This document shows, piece by piece, positions 1 to 10,734 of a stretch of DNA of 64,000 nucleotides. Each line of letters opens with the position of its first letter. Positions within the stretch are counted from its first letter, which is position 1. A program made the position numbers and the translations under genes. The notes beneath the pieces are model-generated. The model was not told where the DNA came from. It was given only the letters and a program-made list of their open reading frames with translations, and ran no database searches. The stretch covers positions 6,634,001-6,698,000 of the forward strand of contig NC_053183.1 in the NCBI RefSeq assembly GCF_905163445.1, given 5' to 3'. Source of the stretch: Pararge aegeria (Eukaryota; Arthropoda; Insecta; Lepidoptera; Nymphalidae).

Positions 1-498
1 AAGGAGAAATAAAGCTCTCACACATTCGAATTCGAAGTTCAGTTCAAATAGTGTGCGAAGTTCACATTATCCCTACTCGGTTATCACTTGACCAGGGCTA
101 TTGCGAATTCTTTCACATTTCAAATTAAAATTACGGTTTCGATTTATACCAAACTATGATGTCTACTTAAAGTTAATAATTTGTGAACAGTGTTGAATGT
201 CATAGAGTTTTGCATGCGGCCCCGAGTCGCCTTCTTCCTTACTAACTTTATAAATTGGAATATTGAGGCGTGGAAGAAGGCAAGGCAAACAAATATATAG
301 GTACTGTCTGTTGAAAGTCCCGATTATCATCAAATAAATATGACAGCCAGCAATCCCGCCTTAGAGCAGTGTGGAAGGCCTAAGCTGTCTACCTATGCCT
401 GAGGAGGTAGGTATATACCCACGCATCAATGCTGGGCTGACGAAGATAATGTTTTCAGGTTTCCACAAACAATTACTCTGTTTGGAAATTAATCATAA
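1..498. other. unassigned non-coding sequence
   Basis: I see no gene or repeat end here. A short open frame at 371-586 runs straight into the tRNA-like head of the SINE that starts near 499, so it is not evidence of a gene. Confidence 0.5.
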
Positions 499-760
499 CG
501 GCCGAGTGGCGCAGTGGGCAGTGACCCTGCTTTCTGAGTCCAAGGCCGCGGGTTCGATTCCCACAACTGGAAAATGTTTTGTGTGATGAACACGAATGTC
601 TGTCAGTGTCTGGGTGTTTATCTGTATATTATAAGTATTTATGTGTATTATATTCATAAAAAAATATTCATCAGCTATTCAGTACCCATAACACAAGCTA
701 CGCTTAATTTCGGGCTAGATGGCGATGTGTGTATTGTCGTAGTATATTTATTTATTTATT
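499..760 (+). mobile_element. SINE family A, copy 1 (tRNA-derived)
   Basis: A tRNA-like head has an A-box-like TGGCGCAGTGG near 506 and a B box GGTTCGATTCC at 551-561. It is followed by a conserved body (CTGGGTGTTTATCTGTATATTAT) and an AT tail with TATTTATTTATT. Five more copies in this window share the head, body and tail (about 2618-2808, 30210-30475, 47270-47495, 57733-57965, 59632-59882). The family resembles lepidopteran tRNA SINEs such as the one named Metulj, but I cannot confirm the name. Confidence 0.8.
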
Positions 761-834
761 ACGAAAAAAAAAAAAATCTGTGGTTTTTTTATACCACTAC
801 AAGTAAGCCCATGATTGCAGTCCCACCTGCTGGT

Positions 835-1115
835 AAGTGATGATAAGGTTTAAGATGGTAACGGGTTAACCTGTTGGGGGTATGGCAGTTATTTCAAACC
901 CATATCTACTCCTAATCGTTTTCTACGCGATAACATACCGGAAAATTAAATTACTTAGCGGCACCTCTTTGTCGGTACGGTGGTAACTAGCCACTGCCGA
1001 AGCCTCCCAGACGAGACCAGAGAAAAACAAGAAATTATAAATTCCTAAATTTCTACTGTTAAGAATCGATCCCGGGACCTTGTATTTAAAATCACAGAGC
1101 TCACCGCTGCGTTAG
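835..1115 (+). repeat. interspersed repeat family J, copy 1
   Basis: The body (tacgcgataacataccgg, gcggcacctctttgtcggta, gtggtaactagccac, gaagcctcccag) recurs at 28850-29100 (minus) and 36275-36500 (plus). Its tail (aattcctaaatttctac, then gatcccgggacc) recurs in changed form at 61690-61860. It looks like a SINE or LINE-derived lepidopteran repeat; the class is not established. Confidence 0.6.
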
Positions 1116-1514
1116 AGTGGTCTTTAAAAAAGTTCTCTTTGTATAGTGAAATCATCAATTATCGGCTGAAAACAAAGGAATGGCAAGCGCGGTTTACGCA
1201 ATGACTACTGGAGAGTTGACTAAAGTACTTGAATCGTTTTAACTTTTTGTAAAGTGCAACACTTTCCCAGTGCGTAGGGTAGGGTGCCGACTGCCGGTAG
1301 AGGGCCCTTCAAAGCGCTACTGCGTTTAGACAAATGAACAGCGTTGCACCCTTGATGGCACACGCCATGGTACATTGATATAACACTTTCAAAAAGCTTA
1401 CTGGAATGAACGATTCAAACTATCTGTGCGCCCCGATGTGAATAGGTCATTTTGAGCACACTTTGTTTTTTAGTTGCACTAGGAACTTTCATGGAAGTTT
1501 GCTATGGATAATTA
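1116..1514. other. unassigned non-coding sequence
   Basis: I see no supportable gene, repeat end or RNA here. Confidence 0.4.
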
Positions 1515-1745
1515 CAAAATTCAAAAAAATTCAAAATTCAAAATTCATTTATTTCATATTGATAAGCACTAACAATAACATTCCTAATTAATAAGCACTT
1601 TTGAAACGTCAAGTCCGTCTGTTTGTAGTGACTCTACCACCGGTTCGGAAGGCAGATTCCACTGAGAAGAGCCGGCAAGAAACTCAGCAGCCGGCAAGAA
1701 ACTCAGCAATTTATATATAATTACATGTATATATATCTTAAGATT
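1515..1745 (-). mobile_element. LINE 3'-end fragment, family E, copy 1
   Basis: Read on the minus strand, this contains GTTTCTTGCCGGCTCTTC, a GAACCGGTGGTAGAGTCACTAC segment and an AAATGAATTTTGAA-type tail. The same 3' UTR lies at 55545-55785 on the plus strand. This copy carries a perfect 19-bp tandem duplication at 1670-1707. Confidence 0.65.
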
Positions 1746-1983
1746 AATCAACTTTTATTTCAAGTTACCAAGAACCATTTCTTAGTACATACTTATAAAC
1801 TATGTTAGTAGGTGCTTAACTTATCTTATTTCCTTCATATTAGTTATAGCTTATGACGTGAAATTAAGTTTTTCACAAATCGAGCTGGAACAATGGATTT
1901 ATCCGGGTAAGCTGCTGCTGTATTAATCCAAGGTTACATACATACTCACTCTTATACAAACTTTCGCCTTTATTATACTAATA

Positions 1984-2270
1984 CTAGCTATTGCCCGCGA
2001 CTTCGTCTACGTTTGATTTTGTTTTTTCCGCTGAGGACTTCTGTCCTCTATCTTCATACACATTCATCAGATCTACACAAAGTTGGGGCAAAATTAAATA
2101 TATATTATAACATATTATAACATATATATTTGTTTTATAAAAAGTATCCTATATTACTTTTAACACTTCCAAGAATATGTGTACAAAGTTTCATGAGGAT
2201 CGGTTACGTAGTTTTTGCGTGATAGCGTAACAAACAAACATACATTTACATTTTATAATATTAGTAGGGA
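1984..2270 (-). mobile_element. Helitron-like non-autonomous element F, copy 1
   Basis: On the minus strand the element starts TCCCTACTAATATTATAA at 2270 and ends GGGCAATAGCTAG at 1984. It is preceded by A and followed by T, the usual Helitron insertion context (TC start, CTAG end, between A and T). The internal CGAAGTCGCGGGCAA and ACTACGTAACCGATCCTCATG segments recur in copies at 2822-3254 and 48684-48978. It resembles the lepidopteran Lep1 Helitron group. Confidence 0.7.
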
Positions 2271-2290
2271 TAGGGATAGGGATAGGGATG
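2267..2290. repeat. (GGGATA)n microsatellite at a Helitron 5' end
   Basis: Four tandem GGGATA units directly abut, and seem to grow out of, the TCCCTA 5' terminus of the Helitron-like element. Confidence 0.85.
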
Positions 2291-2480
2291 ATAAGGAGGA
2301 AACCATCGCTTGTAAAGAAACACTTCTCAGGACAAGCAAGGAAAACGTCACGAAACGTGCCGCACTGTGTCCATCAGTCTGAGGCGTAAATGTTAAGCCG
2401 GCAATCATGGTATTGCAAAAATGGTGCTTTGCGGCAGAAATAACCCGGACGAGCTCTGTCATGAAAAGCGCTAGATACTA
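2288..2480 (+). repeat. interspersed repeat family H, copy 1
   Basis: Shares GTGCCGCACTGTGTCCATCA, GAGGCGTA, GCGGCAGAAATAA and CGAGCTCTGTCA with other copies at 7600-7900 (minus), 19745-20000 (minus), 49175-49405 (plus) and 61165-61375 (plus). The class of this repeat is not clear. Confidence 0.55.
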
Positions 2481-2617
2481 CTATTTACATTAGGTAATTA
2501 AATAAGTGTCAATACACACAATTGTGTGTCAGCCAAGATCCAGCCAAGAATCTCTCTTTCATAATCAAACTATGGTAAGGAATTATTTACATTTAAAAAT
2601 TGAAATATCGCCCGAAT

Positions 2618-2808
2618 ATCGTCATATAGCCCCAAAGTAGCTTGTGTTCTGGGTGCTAATATGACTGATGAATATTTTATTTATTAATAATATACATAAA
2701 TCCTTATAAAATACATGTTCATCACACAAACATTTTCCAGCTGTGGGAATCGGACCCCCGGCCTTGGCATCAGAAAGCAGGGTCGCTGCCCACTGCACCA
2801 ATCGGTCG
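2618..2808 (-). mobile_element. SINE family A, copy 2
   Basis: On the minus strand it has a diverged head with the A box decayed, a B box remnant opposite GGGAATCGGACCC, then AAAATGTTTGTGTGATGAACATG and the family A body. The insertion is shorter than copy 1. Confidence 0.75.
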
Positions 2809-2821
2809 ACAAATATTATAT

Positions 2822-3254
2822 ACTGGCTGTTGCCCGCAACTTCGTCTGCGTTTGATTTTGTTTTTTGATGTGGCATTAAATTTAGTTGTAGATCTAAAAA
2901 AAATTAAAGTATGTAGTATCGCTAAGCCTTAAATGAGGGGTTTGCTGCTGTCCGCTGAGGAGTTCTGTCCTCTATCTCCAACCACAGTTTGGGCAAAATT
3001 AAACACATATTATAACCTCTATAGTACAAAAATAATTATTTAAATCGGTTATAACTTGTCGGAGTTATGGTGTAAAATCTTCAAACACTTATCCCCTCTC
3101 CCAAAGGAACCGAGCTTAAAATGTCGGTATAAAAAGAATCCTATATTACTTCTAACACTTCCAAGAATATGTATACAAATTTTCATGGATCGGTTAAGTA
3201 GTTTTTGCGTGAAAGCGTAACAAACAAACTTACACTGACATTTATAATATTATA
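2822..3254 (-). mobile_element. Helitron-like element F, copy 2
   Basis: The order of blocks matches copy 1 (cccgcaacttcgtctgcgtttg, cgctgaggagttctgtcctct, ttccaagaatatg, ttttcatggatcggttaagtag, tttataatattata), with a longer middle section. The 3' terminus has drifted from CTAG to CCAG (ctgg on the plus strand). Confidence 0.6.
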
Positions 3255-4044
3255 GTTGGTTTGGTTGGTAGTATTACGTAGCTTTCGCTCTTCCAGGTGG
3301 CGATATGTTCGTGTAAAATACAATAAAAGTTCCACACAATGGCGGAACTCGTAGAACACAATAAATCAATTGGAGTGGGTGGTTGACTTTTCACTCAAAT
3401 GTGTGGTTAATTGTAACCGAAAATGACTGTTGATCGAGCCACACTTAATTTGAGTGGTTAGGGGTTGCGATGGGGTGGAAAGTAATGGTTCACTTGATTT
3501 TACGATTATTTGATATTTGTACGTATCTTGTACCGGAAGTGTTGTAATTGGAACTTAATATTCCTATAATTACTCGTAGTTGTTTACTTTTTGTTTAAGC
3601 AGCTGCAGGTGCCTACCTATTATTTTGTTTATGTATATTATGTACAAGGGTTGATCATCGTCTTAAGATACGGAGTTTATCGTAGTTCTATGGGATATAT
3701 GTTGTAGCTTAGGAACTATTCCATATTGTTTCCCCTTTAAGTTTTTACCGCACCGTCAGACCACCGCACGGCTAGCATAGACAGGAGACAAAAGTTTCTT
3801 ATACACTGATAATGGACCAAATTTACGTCCACCTGCCAAAGAACAGTAAAAGTCCACCGTCCGTCCACCTTGAAAAGACAGTTTACTTCCGATGATGATT
3901 TGATGCGTGCGCTCATGCTCGGAAAGTGGATAAAACTGCAGATTTTATCTTTAAAAATTTACTTAAATCTCATTAAAAATCAAAGGTCACTCATCTCGTT
4001 TGATTTCGGAACCTGGCCTACTAAAACGCCACCTAAAATAACTT
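3255..4044. other. unassigned non-coding sequence
   Basis: I found no recognisable gene, repeat end or structured RNA in this AT-rich stretch. Confidence 0.4.
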
Positions 4045-4127
4045 ATTCATATTTCATCATCATCATATCAACCCATTACCAGCCCACTATAGGGCACGGG
4101 TCTCCTCCCACAATGAGATGGGGTTGA
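4045..4127 (-). mobile_element. SINE family B, 3' fragment
   Basis: It contains catcatcatatcaacccattacc and gggcacgggtctcctcccac, the reverse complement of the family B 3' end, which is seen whole at 59307-59602. Confidence 0.75.
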
Positions 4128-5190
4128 ACTTATTATTGTAACCAAAATAAGCAGTAATTCCTACGTTAAGAAAATATCCTAAGCACTTTCTATTTGCGTT
4201 AGACGTACTTTGAATATTTTAACCAAATCTCATTATATCGAGTTAGCGCAAAACCTTTTTGGACAATAATGTAGTCAAGAATATCTTCTTTTTACTTCGG
4301 AGAAATTCATAAATTAAATTGTGCGATCCTCGTTTAGGAATACTCAGCATCTTATTGCAGCAGGAGAGGTTTCCTCTCTTATACGAACAGCTGAGATCAA
4401 ACTACTCCAATGATTTTAAGTAGTGTATTAGTTTATTATCTATGGATTGTAAAGTCAGATTTTATTATTGCCAGTCAAATGTCTGTTAGCATTTCAATAA
4501 TATATTATCTGTATTCTGTAACACGAACTACAGCTGTGCGCCCTTAACTTGCGGCTCGCACCCTCTGCTAACAGCTTTTATTGTATACAGGGAAAATTAC
4601 ACTTTAATTGCTCATTTGCGTCATTTAACTTTGTGGAATATGTAACAATCCAAATAATGACGACTTTTGAATGCTTTTTGTTTGTTTCGTGTCCGTTGCT
4701 ATGTAACGCACAAATCTTATGTTTAAATCAAAGTTCTAAGCCAAATTATTTTCTAACATGTATGATAAAAATTGATAATTGATGACATACATTTATGACT
4801 TCTAACAATGATAACTAACTATGTTCTTGGAAAGAAAGGTCGAAGTGTTTTAGAATACGATGTTTTACATGCATCGACTCCGGGTAACTCTACTTAAATC
4901 TCTACTTAATTAATTAATCAATTTTATCTAGGAATTAGGAGATCTGGAGAAAAACCAGAGTAGCCGACATATATGATTTTTGGCCAACACGGGATATTTC
5001 ATCCTGATATGCGATCCGTCATAACCACAGAGTATAAAGTACCTACGCCTGAGTCGGCCTACACCGTAAGCACGGTTGACAACAGTCTCGAAATTGCAAA
5101 TACCAAACTTAGAAACAACATATTTTCATTTCAATTAAACACCTAAGACGCTGGAGACAATCAGCTTTATTGTATAAAAATTGCTGTAAA
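4128..5190. other. unassigned non-coding sequence downstream of the lipocalin-like gene
   Basis: Open frames here are short, without homologous feel or splice context. Nothing else is recognisable. Confidence 0.4.
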
Positions 5191-5213
5191 GGGCATTAAA
5201 AAACAACGGTTAT

Positions 5214-5219
5214 TTTATT
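5214..5219 (-). promoter_or_regulatory. poly(A) signal AATAAA of the lipocalin-like gene
   Basis: AATAAA on the minus strand lies about 60 nt after the TGA stop of the lipocalin-like gene. This gives a short 3' UTR and supports the last exon being terminal. Confidence 0.6.
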
Positions 5220-5279
5220 AAGCCCAGTAGATACTACTAATAATTAGAAAATAATTATTAATGCTAATGTTAAATAGTT

Positions 5280-8145
5280 TCAATCTTCTTCCGGCCAGTA
5301 CGTCTCAATCATCTTTTTGAAACGATCGTCTGTCTCTTTTCCTTCGGGTTTCTTGCCCAGAAGAAAGACAAACTTCTCGTGACAGTCCATCATACCGAGG
5401 TATTGCCCTTCGATGATCTTCAGGCGCATTGGGTACCGGTTGAATCCCATTATGTCAAGTTTAGCTGTGCAAATAAGGGAAACAATTAAGTTTACTAACT
5501 ACTGATTGCTATTTTACATGCATGCATGTTTTGAGTCGTGGATAGAGTATTATTTAAAACCCGAATTTCTGTGCTTTGTAGATACATTATTCTGCCTGCC
5601 AAGTCCTGTAATTTGATATCCATACTTAGGGAATTGTGAAAAAAAATTGTGATCCGCCATTTTCAGGCGGCCATATTGTACCGATTAATCTTTTAAAAAA
5701 AAACTAAATCAAATCGGTTCATCCGTTCGAACATGACACACAAACAGACACGTCAAACTTATAATCAACCCGTCGTTTTTTGCGTGGGGGTTAAAGAGGG
5801 CCTTCATCATCATCATATCAACTTATTCACGTCCTCGTGCTGGATATGGAGTTTTTTAACGACGTTCCAAATTCCACCAGCCCACCAGATGTTCAGTGGC
5901 TCCGACGACTTTGTTTTGAGCTATGTCGGTAGCTGTACTTCTACTATTTCATCATTTCTGATTTAATCACGTACTCGGAGCATAGCTCTCCACCGTCCAT
6001 CGTTGAGCTTTCTTCATCAAATCAACCCATCACCGGTCCAATGCAGGGCACGGGTCTCCTCCCACAGTAAAAATGGTTAAGACCGTGACCCATTGCGGAT
6101 TGGTGGACTCTACACACCTTTGAGAAGATAATGAAGAACTCTCAGGCATGCAGGTTTTCTCAAGATGTTTTCCTTCACCGTTGAAGCAAGTGATATTTCA
6201 TTACTTAAAATCCACGACATAACTTAAAAAAGTTAGAGGTGTTGGGATTCGAACTTGGCTCCCCGAAAGGTGAGTCAAGTTCCCTAACTACAGGGCTATC
6301 ACCGCTTGATGGGCTATCGTTTTGAGTTTTCTTATGAGGCCTATAATAAGCGACCAGTGCAATTCTTGTGCAAAAGACTTATTTTTTTAGGAACAGTCGC
6401 AATTTTAGTATGGAGATTCGCAGGTGAACCGCTGAAGAACTGACAGAAAAGTTACTAAATAAGGCTGCCAGTCATAAAAATATCCGAAATACTAACTTGA
6501 CCTAGCTGGCATATAGTCTAGGCCTGTTAGTGTACCTTAAGAGTGTATTCAAATCGAAGAGATCGATCTTTAAAGATTTTGTCTAAGCTAATCTGTATTT
6601 AAATGTCAGGAAGGAACTACCCTTTGCAACACAGGTTTTCCTACCGCAGAGGGTAAGGCATTAAAATCTCTTTGTCTCTGTTCTAAACAAACAGTTCTCA
6701 GGCTTGAATAAATTACACCGCTTCCACATCACCACTGACGATAAGTGCCCTTGTGACAACTCTACCAGCCAAACCCTTGACCATCTATTTCGGGAATGTC
6801 CCCGCTTCGGAAGACTCCGCCTGGACCATGAGTTCCTTTGCGGGCACCTTGGGGTGTCCCCCTATGAGCTGCGCTCTCTGATGCGAAAAAGATCTGCCTT
6901 GCAATCTTACACTGACATGGTAAACTCGTAGTAAAGTAGATTAGTAGTAAAGTAGATTATAAATTTTTAGTAATAATTATTGTAAGTGTGTAAATTTTAT
7001 AGTTTTAGTTTATCTATGTGTATAGGAAGAACAGCCTGGCCGATGTATCAAATCGCAGAAGCAGGGCTGTACTTTTATTTTTCAAAAATTGTATCTTACG
7101 AAACTGTTAATTATAAGCATATAAAATAAGATAATGTAAGAAATCTAAATTAATAAAGAAAAAAAAAGCTTGAATAAATGATTATTATTATCATTAAATC
7201 ACCTGTAGGTAGAGGCATTTGTAGAGTCCTGTAAGAGCCGTTTCCCTCGAGCCTCTCCAGGTAATAAGTCCGAGTTATGTTAGAATCGCCAGTTTGATAG
7301 GGTATCTGCATTTTAAGGGAAAGCGTGTTCCAATCGAGGTTTTCTATATATTTTCCTACAAGTTCTTCTATATTCTTCCTTTCCTGAAAATTATTGTACA
7401 AACAACGAAAGTGTTTAAAAATTTTAATATTATACATTGGTATGGTATCCAGGTACGCAAAAAGTTTTGCTGTAGTGTATGTGGCTTTATTTTCCGAATT
7501 TGCACTGGACGATATTGTTGTAGAAAGTGTCAGGTAATAAGTAGTAATCTGTGGGCGTGTTACTCTATCTAAAATAAAGTAATAAGCCCCGGTTCAAAAA
7601 TTTTAAGTACTTAGAGCTTTTCGCGATAGAGCTCGTCAGAGAAAGTACTACCTCCATGCTTCATTCTGTTCCAAAGCAGTTCTCTTCTGTTCCTGTCTGA
7701 AGGGCGTGATTGTGGTTGTATTTAACAACAAACGAAGCTTAATTAACACCTACGTCTCACATGATGGACACATTGCGGCATTTTGCAGGACTTGTCCCTC
7801 GCGTACCCTGCGAAGTGTTGATCTGTTTATAGGCGATGGCTTGTGATATGATGGATGGTTGGATCTGCTTGGTCCGTCAATGATTACTATAAAAAAATAA
7901 AATTAAAGCAGATAACAAGATGCTACTTGAATATGCCTGTAGAGCTATTTTTACCTCTTCGCTCACAGGTGTGAATTCCACAGAGTGAGGGTCACCGGAG
8001 CCTTTAGTTTTCTCCGTCCTGAAATGTAGGAGATGCCATGTACCGATCGCTTCGGTTTCATTGAACTTGACTCCTTGAGAGAAGGTCTGGCAGTTTGGGC
8101 CGCTCGATTTGTCTGGTGATTTGGCTATTACTGCCGTGTGGAGTG
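5280..8145 (-). CDS. secreted lipocalin-like protein, 3 exons, first exon missing
   Basis: Minus-strand host gene with exons 8145-7955, 7383-7203 and 5464-5280. Acceptors are TTTACAG, TTTTCAG and TTGCACAG; donors are GAG|GTAAAA and ACAG|GTGATT. Phases agree at both junctions (frame 0, then G|CT giving Ala), and the frame ends at TGA with a poly(A) signal about 60 nt on. The visible part encodes about 184 residues. Exon 1 seen here has EAIGTWHLLHF, close to the lipocalin G-x-W signature, near residue 35. Two cysteines (NCQTF near 18, MDCHEK near 150) could form the usual disulfide. The last exon has a lipocalin-like strand pair, QYLGMM then KFVFLLGKK, and an acidic end WPEED. Lipocalins bind small hydrophobic ligands outside cells; the ligand here is unknown. 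The first exon starts inside a codon (CA after the acceptor), so a signal-peptide exon must lie upstream, above 8145; I did not find it. The exon structure is firm; the lipocalin label is moderately sure. Confidence 0.75.
5803..6420 (-). mobile_element. RTE-like LINE 3' fragment, interrupted by a SINE
   Basis: It begins with catcatcatcatatcaac, the mirror of a (TGATGA)n tail. It shares ttccaaattccac, gcatagctctc, tcttatgagtcc-like and taagcgaccag-like blocks with the fragment at 10735-11065. The block is split by a SINE family B copy at 6015-6322. It lies in the second visible intron of the lipocalin-like gene. Confidence 0.55.
6015..6322 (-). mobile_element. SINE family B, copy nested in an RTE fragment
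   Basis: On the minus strand it has a head with B box GGTTCGAATCC-like near 6250, CACTTGCTTCAACGGTGAAGG, and a 3' end with GGGCCGG-like and GGGTTGAT. It is flanked by an 11-bp duplication, TGAGCTTTCTT (6004-6014) and TGAGTTTTCTT (6323-6333), with one mismatch. Confidence 0.8.
6714..7167 (+). pseudogene. 5'-truncated LINE insertion, C-terminal zinc-knuckle ORF
   Basis: The open frame from about 6713 to 6931 encodes the end of an R1/LOA/I-type LINE ORF2: LHRFHITTDDKCPCDN, then TLDHLFRECPRF, a CxC...H...C arrangement typical of the segment after the reverse transcriptase or RNase H domain. A 3' UTR of about 230 nt ends in a short A-rich tail at 7158-7167. A perfect 12-bp duplication GCTTGAATAAAT flanks it (6702-6713 and 7168-7179). 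The element therefore inserted already truncated, lost all catalytic domains and cannot encode a working protein. It sits antisense in the lipocalin-like intron, only about 23 nt from the donor site of exon 7383-7203. Confidence 0.8.
7600..7900 (-). repeat. interspersed repeat family H, copy 2
   Basis: It shares ctcgtcagagaaagtactacc, cttcattctgttcc, cctgtctgaagggcgtg, gatggacacattgcggca, ccctgcgaagtgtt and ctgtttataggcgatgg with the copy at 19745-20000. It lies in the first visible intron of the lipocalin-like gene. Confidence 0.55.
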
Positions 8146-10486
8146 CTGTAAATTTAAATCGAAATCATATCTTATGTTATATGTATAAGTCAGAGTTTAT
8201 AATTCAGAGGTTATTGATTAGTCAGAGTTAATAAAACTGGTTCCCCATTTTTCACCCAACCTTTATAATTTTTATTATTCTACAACAAGTTAGCCCTTGA
8301 CTGTACTTGTTGGTTATTATGATACAGTCTAATAAAGTAACCGGCTACTAAATGAATTCTTTGTAACTAGGTGGTTAGACGATAACCATAGAGTCGCAGA
8401 GAGCCACTGAACTTTTTCGGTTACACCCGTGAAATATTGAAATCGCTACAAAAGAAATTTGTCCATGTCCATGTCCTCCAGTGAACGTTACGTTATTTGT
8501 GTCTCTTAGGCAATTGAAAAGTTATTACGATCAGGGGATATAAAGATGATTTGATAATATTATAATTTTGGATTGATTATAATATACCTAATTAATATAT
8601 ACCTACACGGCATGCTTATATCCCCAGATCGTTAGAACTTTTCCAAAATATAATTGTTGATGTCAAAAAAATGCCTAAGAGACACAAATAACCGTTCACT
8701 AAGGATAAGGGTTCACTTCTGGACAAATTTCTTTTGTAGGGACTTCAATGCTGTATAATGTAGTTGAGTATAATACTATTATACTCTGAGTATTTCATAT
8801 AAGTACAGGAATTTAATTTGTTAAATTGAGGGAGCAAAAACAATATAGCTAAGAAAGTAGGTAACTTAAACAAACAAAAGGATAATCAATAATAATCAAC
8901 GTAATACAGATACGAAGTTTTAATATGCGAAGTAATAATCAGAAAAGTTAAGTTGGAAAAGACAAAGTACTAAAAAATAAAAACAAACCAAAAGCCAGGA
9001 GAAATAAAACCGGCGACACTTTAAACATGTTGAGACATGAGATACAGCATGAGATGTAATGAATTGAGTGACTTGATTAAAAGTGTGTCGAAAGGATAAC
9101 AGTATTAACGTACCATCTTGGAGCTGTAATAAACTGGAGTTGTTATTTTAATCAGTAAAACAAACTACAGAAAGTAAAAAAAAGGAAATACAAAAAACAA
9201 CAATATCAAGTTAAAGAGAATTGATAAGTGGACTCTCATTTAACAGTATCTACTTCGTTTTCATGATCTGAAAAAAAACAAAAAACGAATACTCAAAGCA
9301 TATAGTGCATAAGATGCTCTTATTATGGGTTTGTTAATAAGGAGCGGTTATCCAACTTACCCGAATTGAAGTATGAGCCACAGTACGACACTTGAGCCTA
9401 CCTACCTAACCTATGAATGGTAAGAGATGGTTACTAGTGGAGCATTCGGGAAGGCTGCATACGAAGTTTTAAAAATATAAAATTGCTATTAATGGAAAAT
9501 TCATTAGGTTAGACATTGTAAAATCAAAAGTCTGCTCAGCTTCTTACAGTCTTTGTCTTTTAACTTACTAATGAATATTATGAACTTTTAACGAACTTTT
9601 CGACAGAAACAGGTGATATCTTTTGGGAGCCCATGCTATCAGCTACATTAATTCTAAAGGATGTTCTGGCGTGACGGAAGAAATTGCGTTCGGGCGTATT
9701 TACAAAGATATGTATGATGTTGTGCATAGGTAAAATGCGTATAAAAAATTATATTAATTATATATATATTAATTAAGTTGAATATTTGTAAAATTGAGCG
9801 TACACTTTTGTCGGCAGACTATTTAGATATATATTACATACTCTGAATATTATATTGTGCTTCTGGCTACTCCATTTTTTTTTATGTATCGTTGTTAGTG
9901 CGTCGGAGTAGACGCCGAGCCGTAAACTGAATAATCTGCTATGTCCTGCCCATTTCTGCAATTCACAAAATAACAAAAATACCTATTGCGTATCTTCGTA
10001 AAAAAATTCGAAAAGTTTGTAAACGATGAAAATAGTAAAGATGTCCGCAGGTTTTGCTCTAATGTCACGATCGTCGATCGTATCAATATAGCTTTTACAA
10101 AGATATTTCAATAAATCCAAGATCTTATGGCTTTTGCATCCAGTAGCTTTACTGATCTTCAAATCAAACCACCAAAATGATCTTCCAACTATGACTCTTC
10201 CAGTGTGGAACCATCATTACTGTATGGAGCACACTGAGCCGCCAAAAGACTGAAATAGAATGTGTTTTATATTTTTCTTTCATAATGTACGTGATATTAT
10301 ATAACTCTATATAGCATTTTGAATGTACTTTCTAAATAGAACAATTTCATAATTTCGAAGAGCACAAGTGAAAATTGACCCTCAAAAATGTGTCTGATAA
10401 AGATTAAACGACACCATCTAAGAATTTTAAAGAATTTGTATCATGTAGAAAAAAATTATATAACAGTTACGAAGTTTAAATTTATA
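8146..10486. other. upstream or intronic sequence of the lipocalin-like gene, unassigned
   Basis: This stretch must lie upstream of, or in the first intron of, the lipocalin-like gene. I looked for a minus-strand ATG plus hydrophobic leader ending one base into a codon before GT and saw no convincing one. A scrap of repeat J (caagttagcccttgactg) is at 8286-8303. The rest is AT-rich without recognisable content. Confidence 0.4.
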
Positions 10487-10650
10487 CTAGCGGACCCCAG
10501 CGCCGTCTGTCGGGCTGATTTGTGAATCTAAGCCATCCAGGGTGCCACCGAAACGCATACCAAAAAATTCAATCATATCGGTACAGCCGTTTAGGAGGAA
10601 TTCTGTGACATACACACGCACACAAGAAATATATATATAAGTTTGAATTT
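10487..10650 (-). mobile_element. Helitron-like element G, copy 1
   Basis: The 3' end on the minus strand is GGGGTCCGCTAG followed by T. Internal blocks (agccgtttaggagg, gtgacatacacacgcac, gccgtctgtcgggctgatttgtg) match the opposite-strand copy at 49498-49654. The 5' end is AT-rich and its exact first base is unsure. Confidence 0.65.
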
Positions 10651-10734
10651 CTGTAGTTAAATAGTTAATCGGCTTTCGTGCTCTACATATGGTAGTAGGG
10701 TTTGCTCGTGGCTTTGATTATAATGTGGATTAGC

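Noticed and set aside
499..575. Possible functional tRNA gene
   Set aside because: A- and B-box-like motifs are present but no full acceptor stem is formed, and the same block recurs in several SINE copies with a shared 3' body.
371..840. Two plus-strand open frames near the window start
   Set aside because: They run through the tRNA-like head and body of a SINE.
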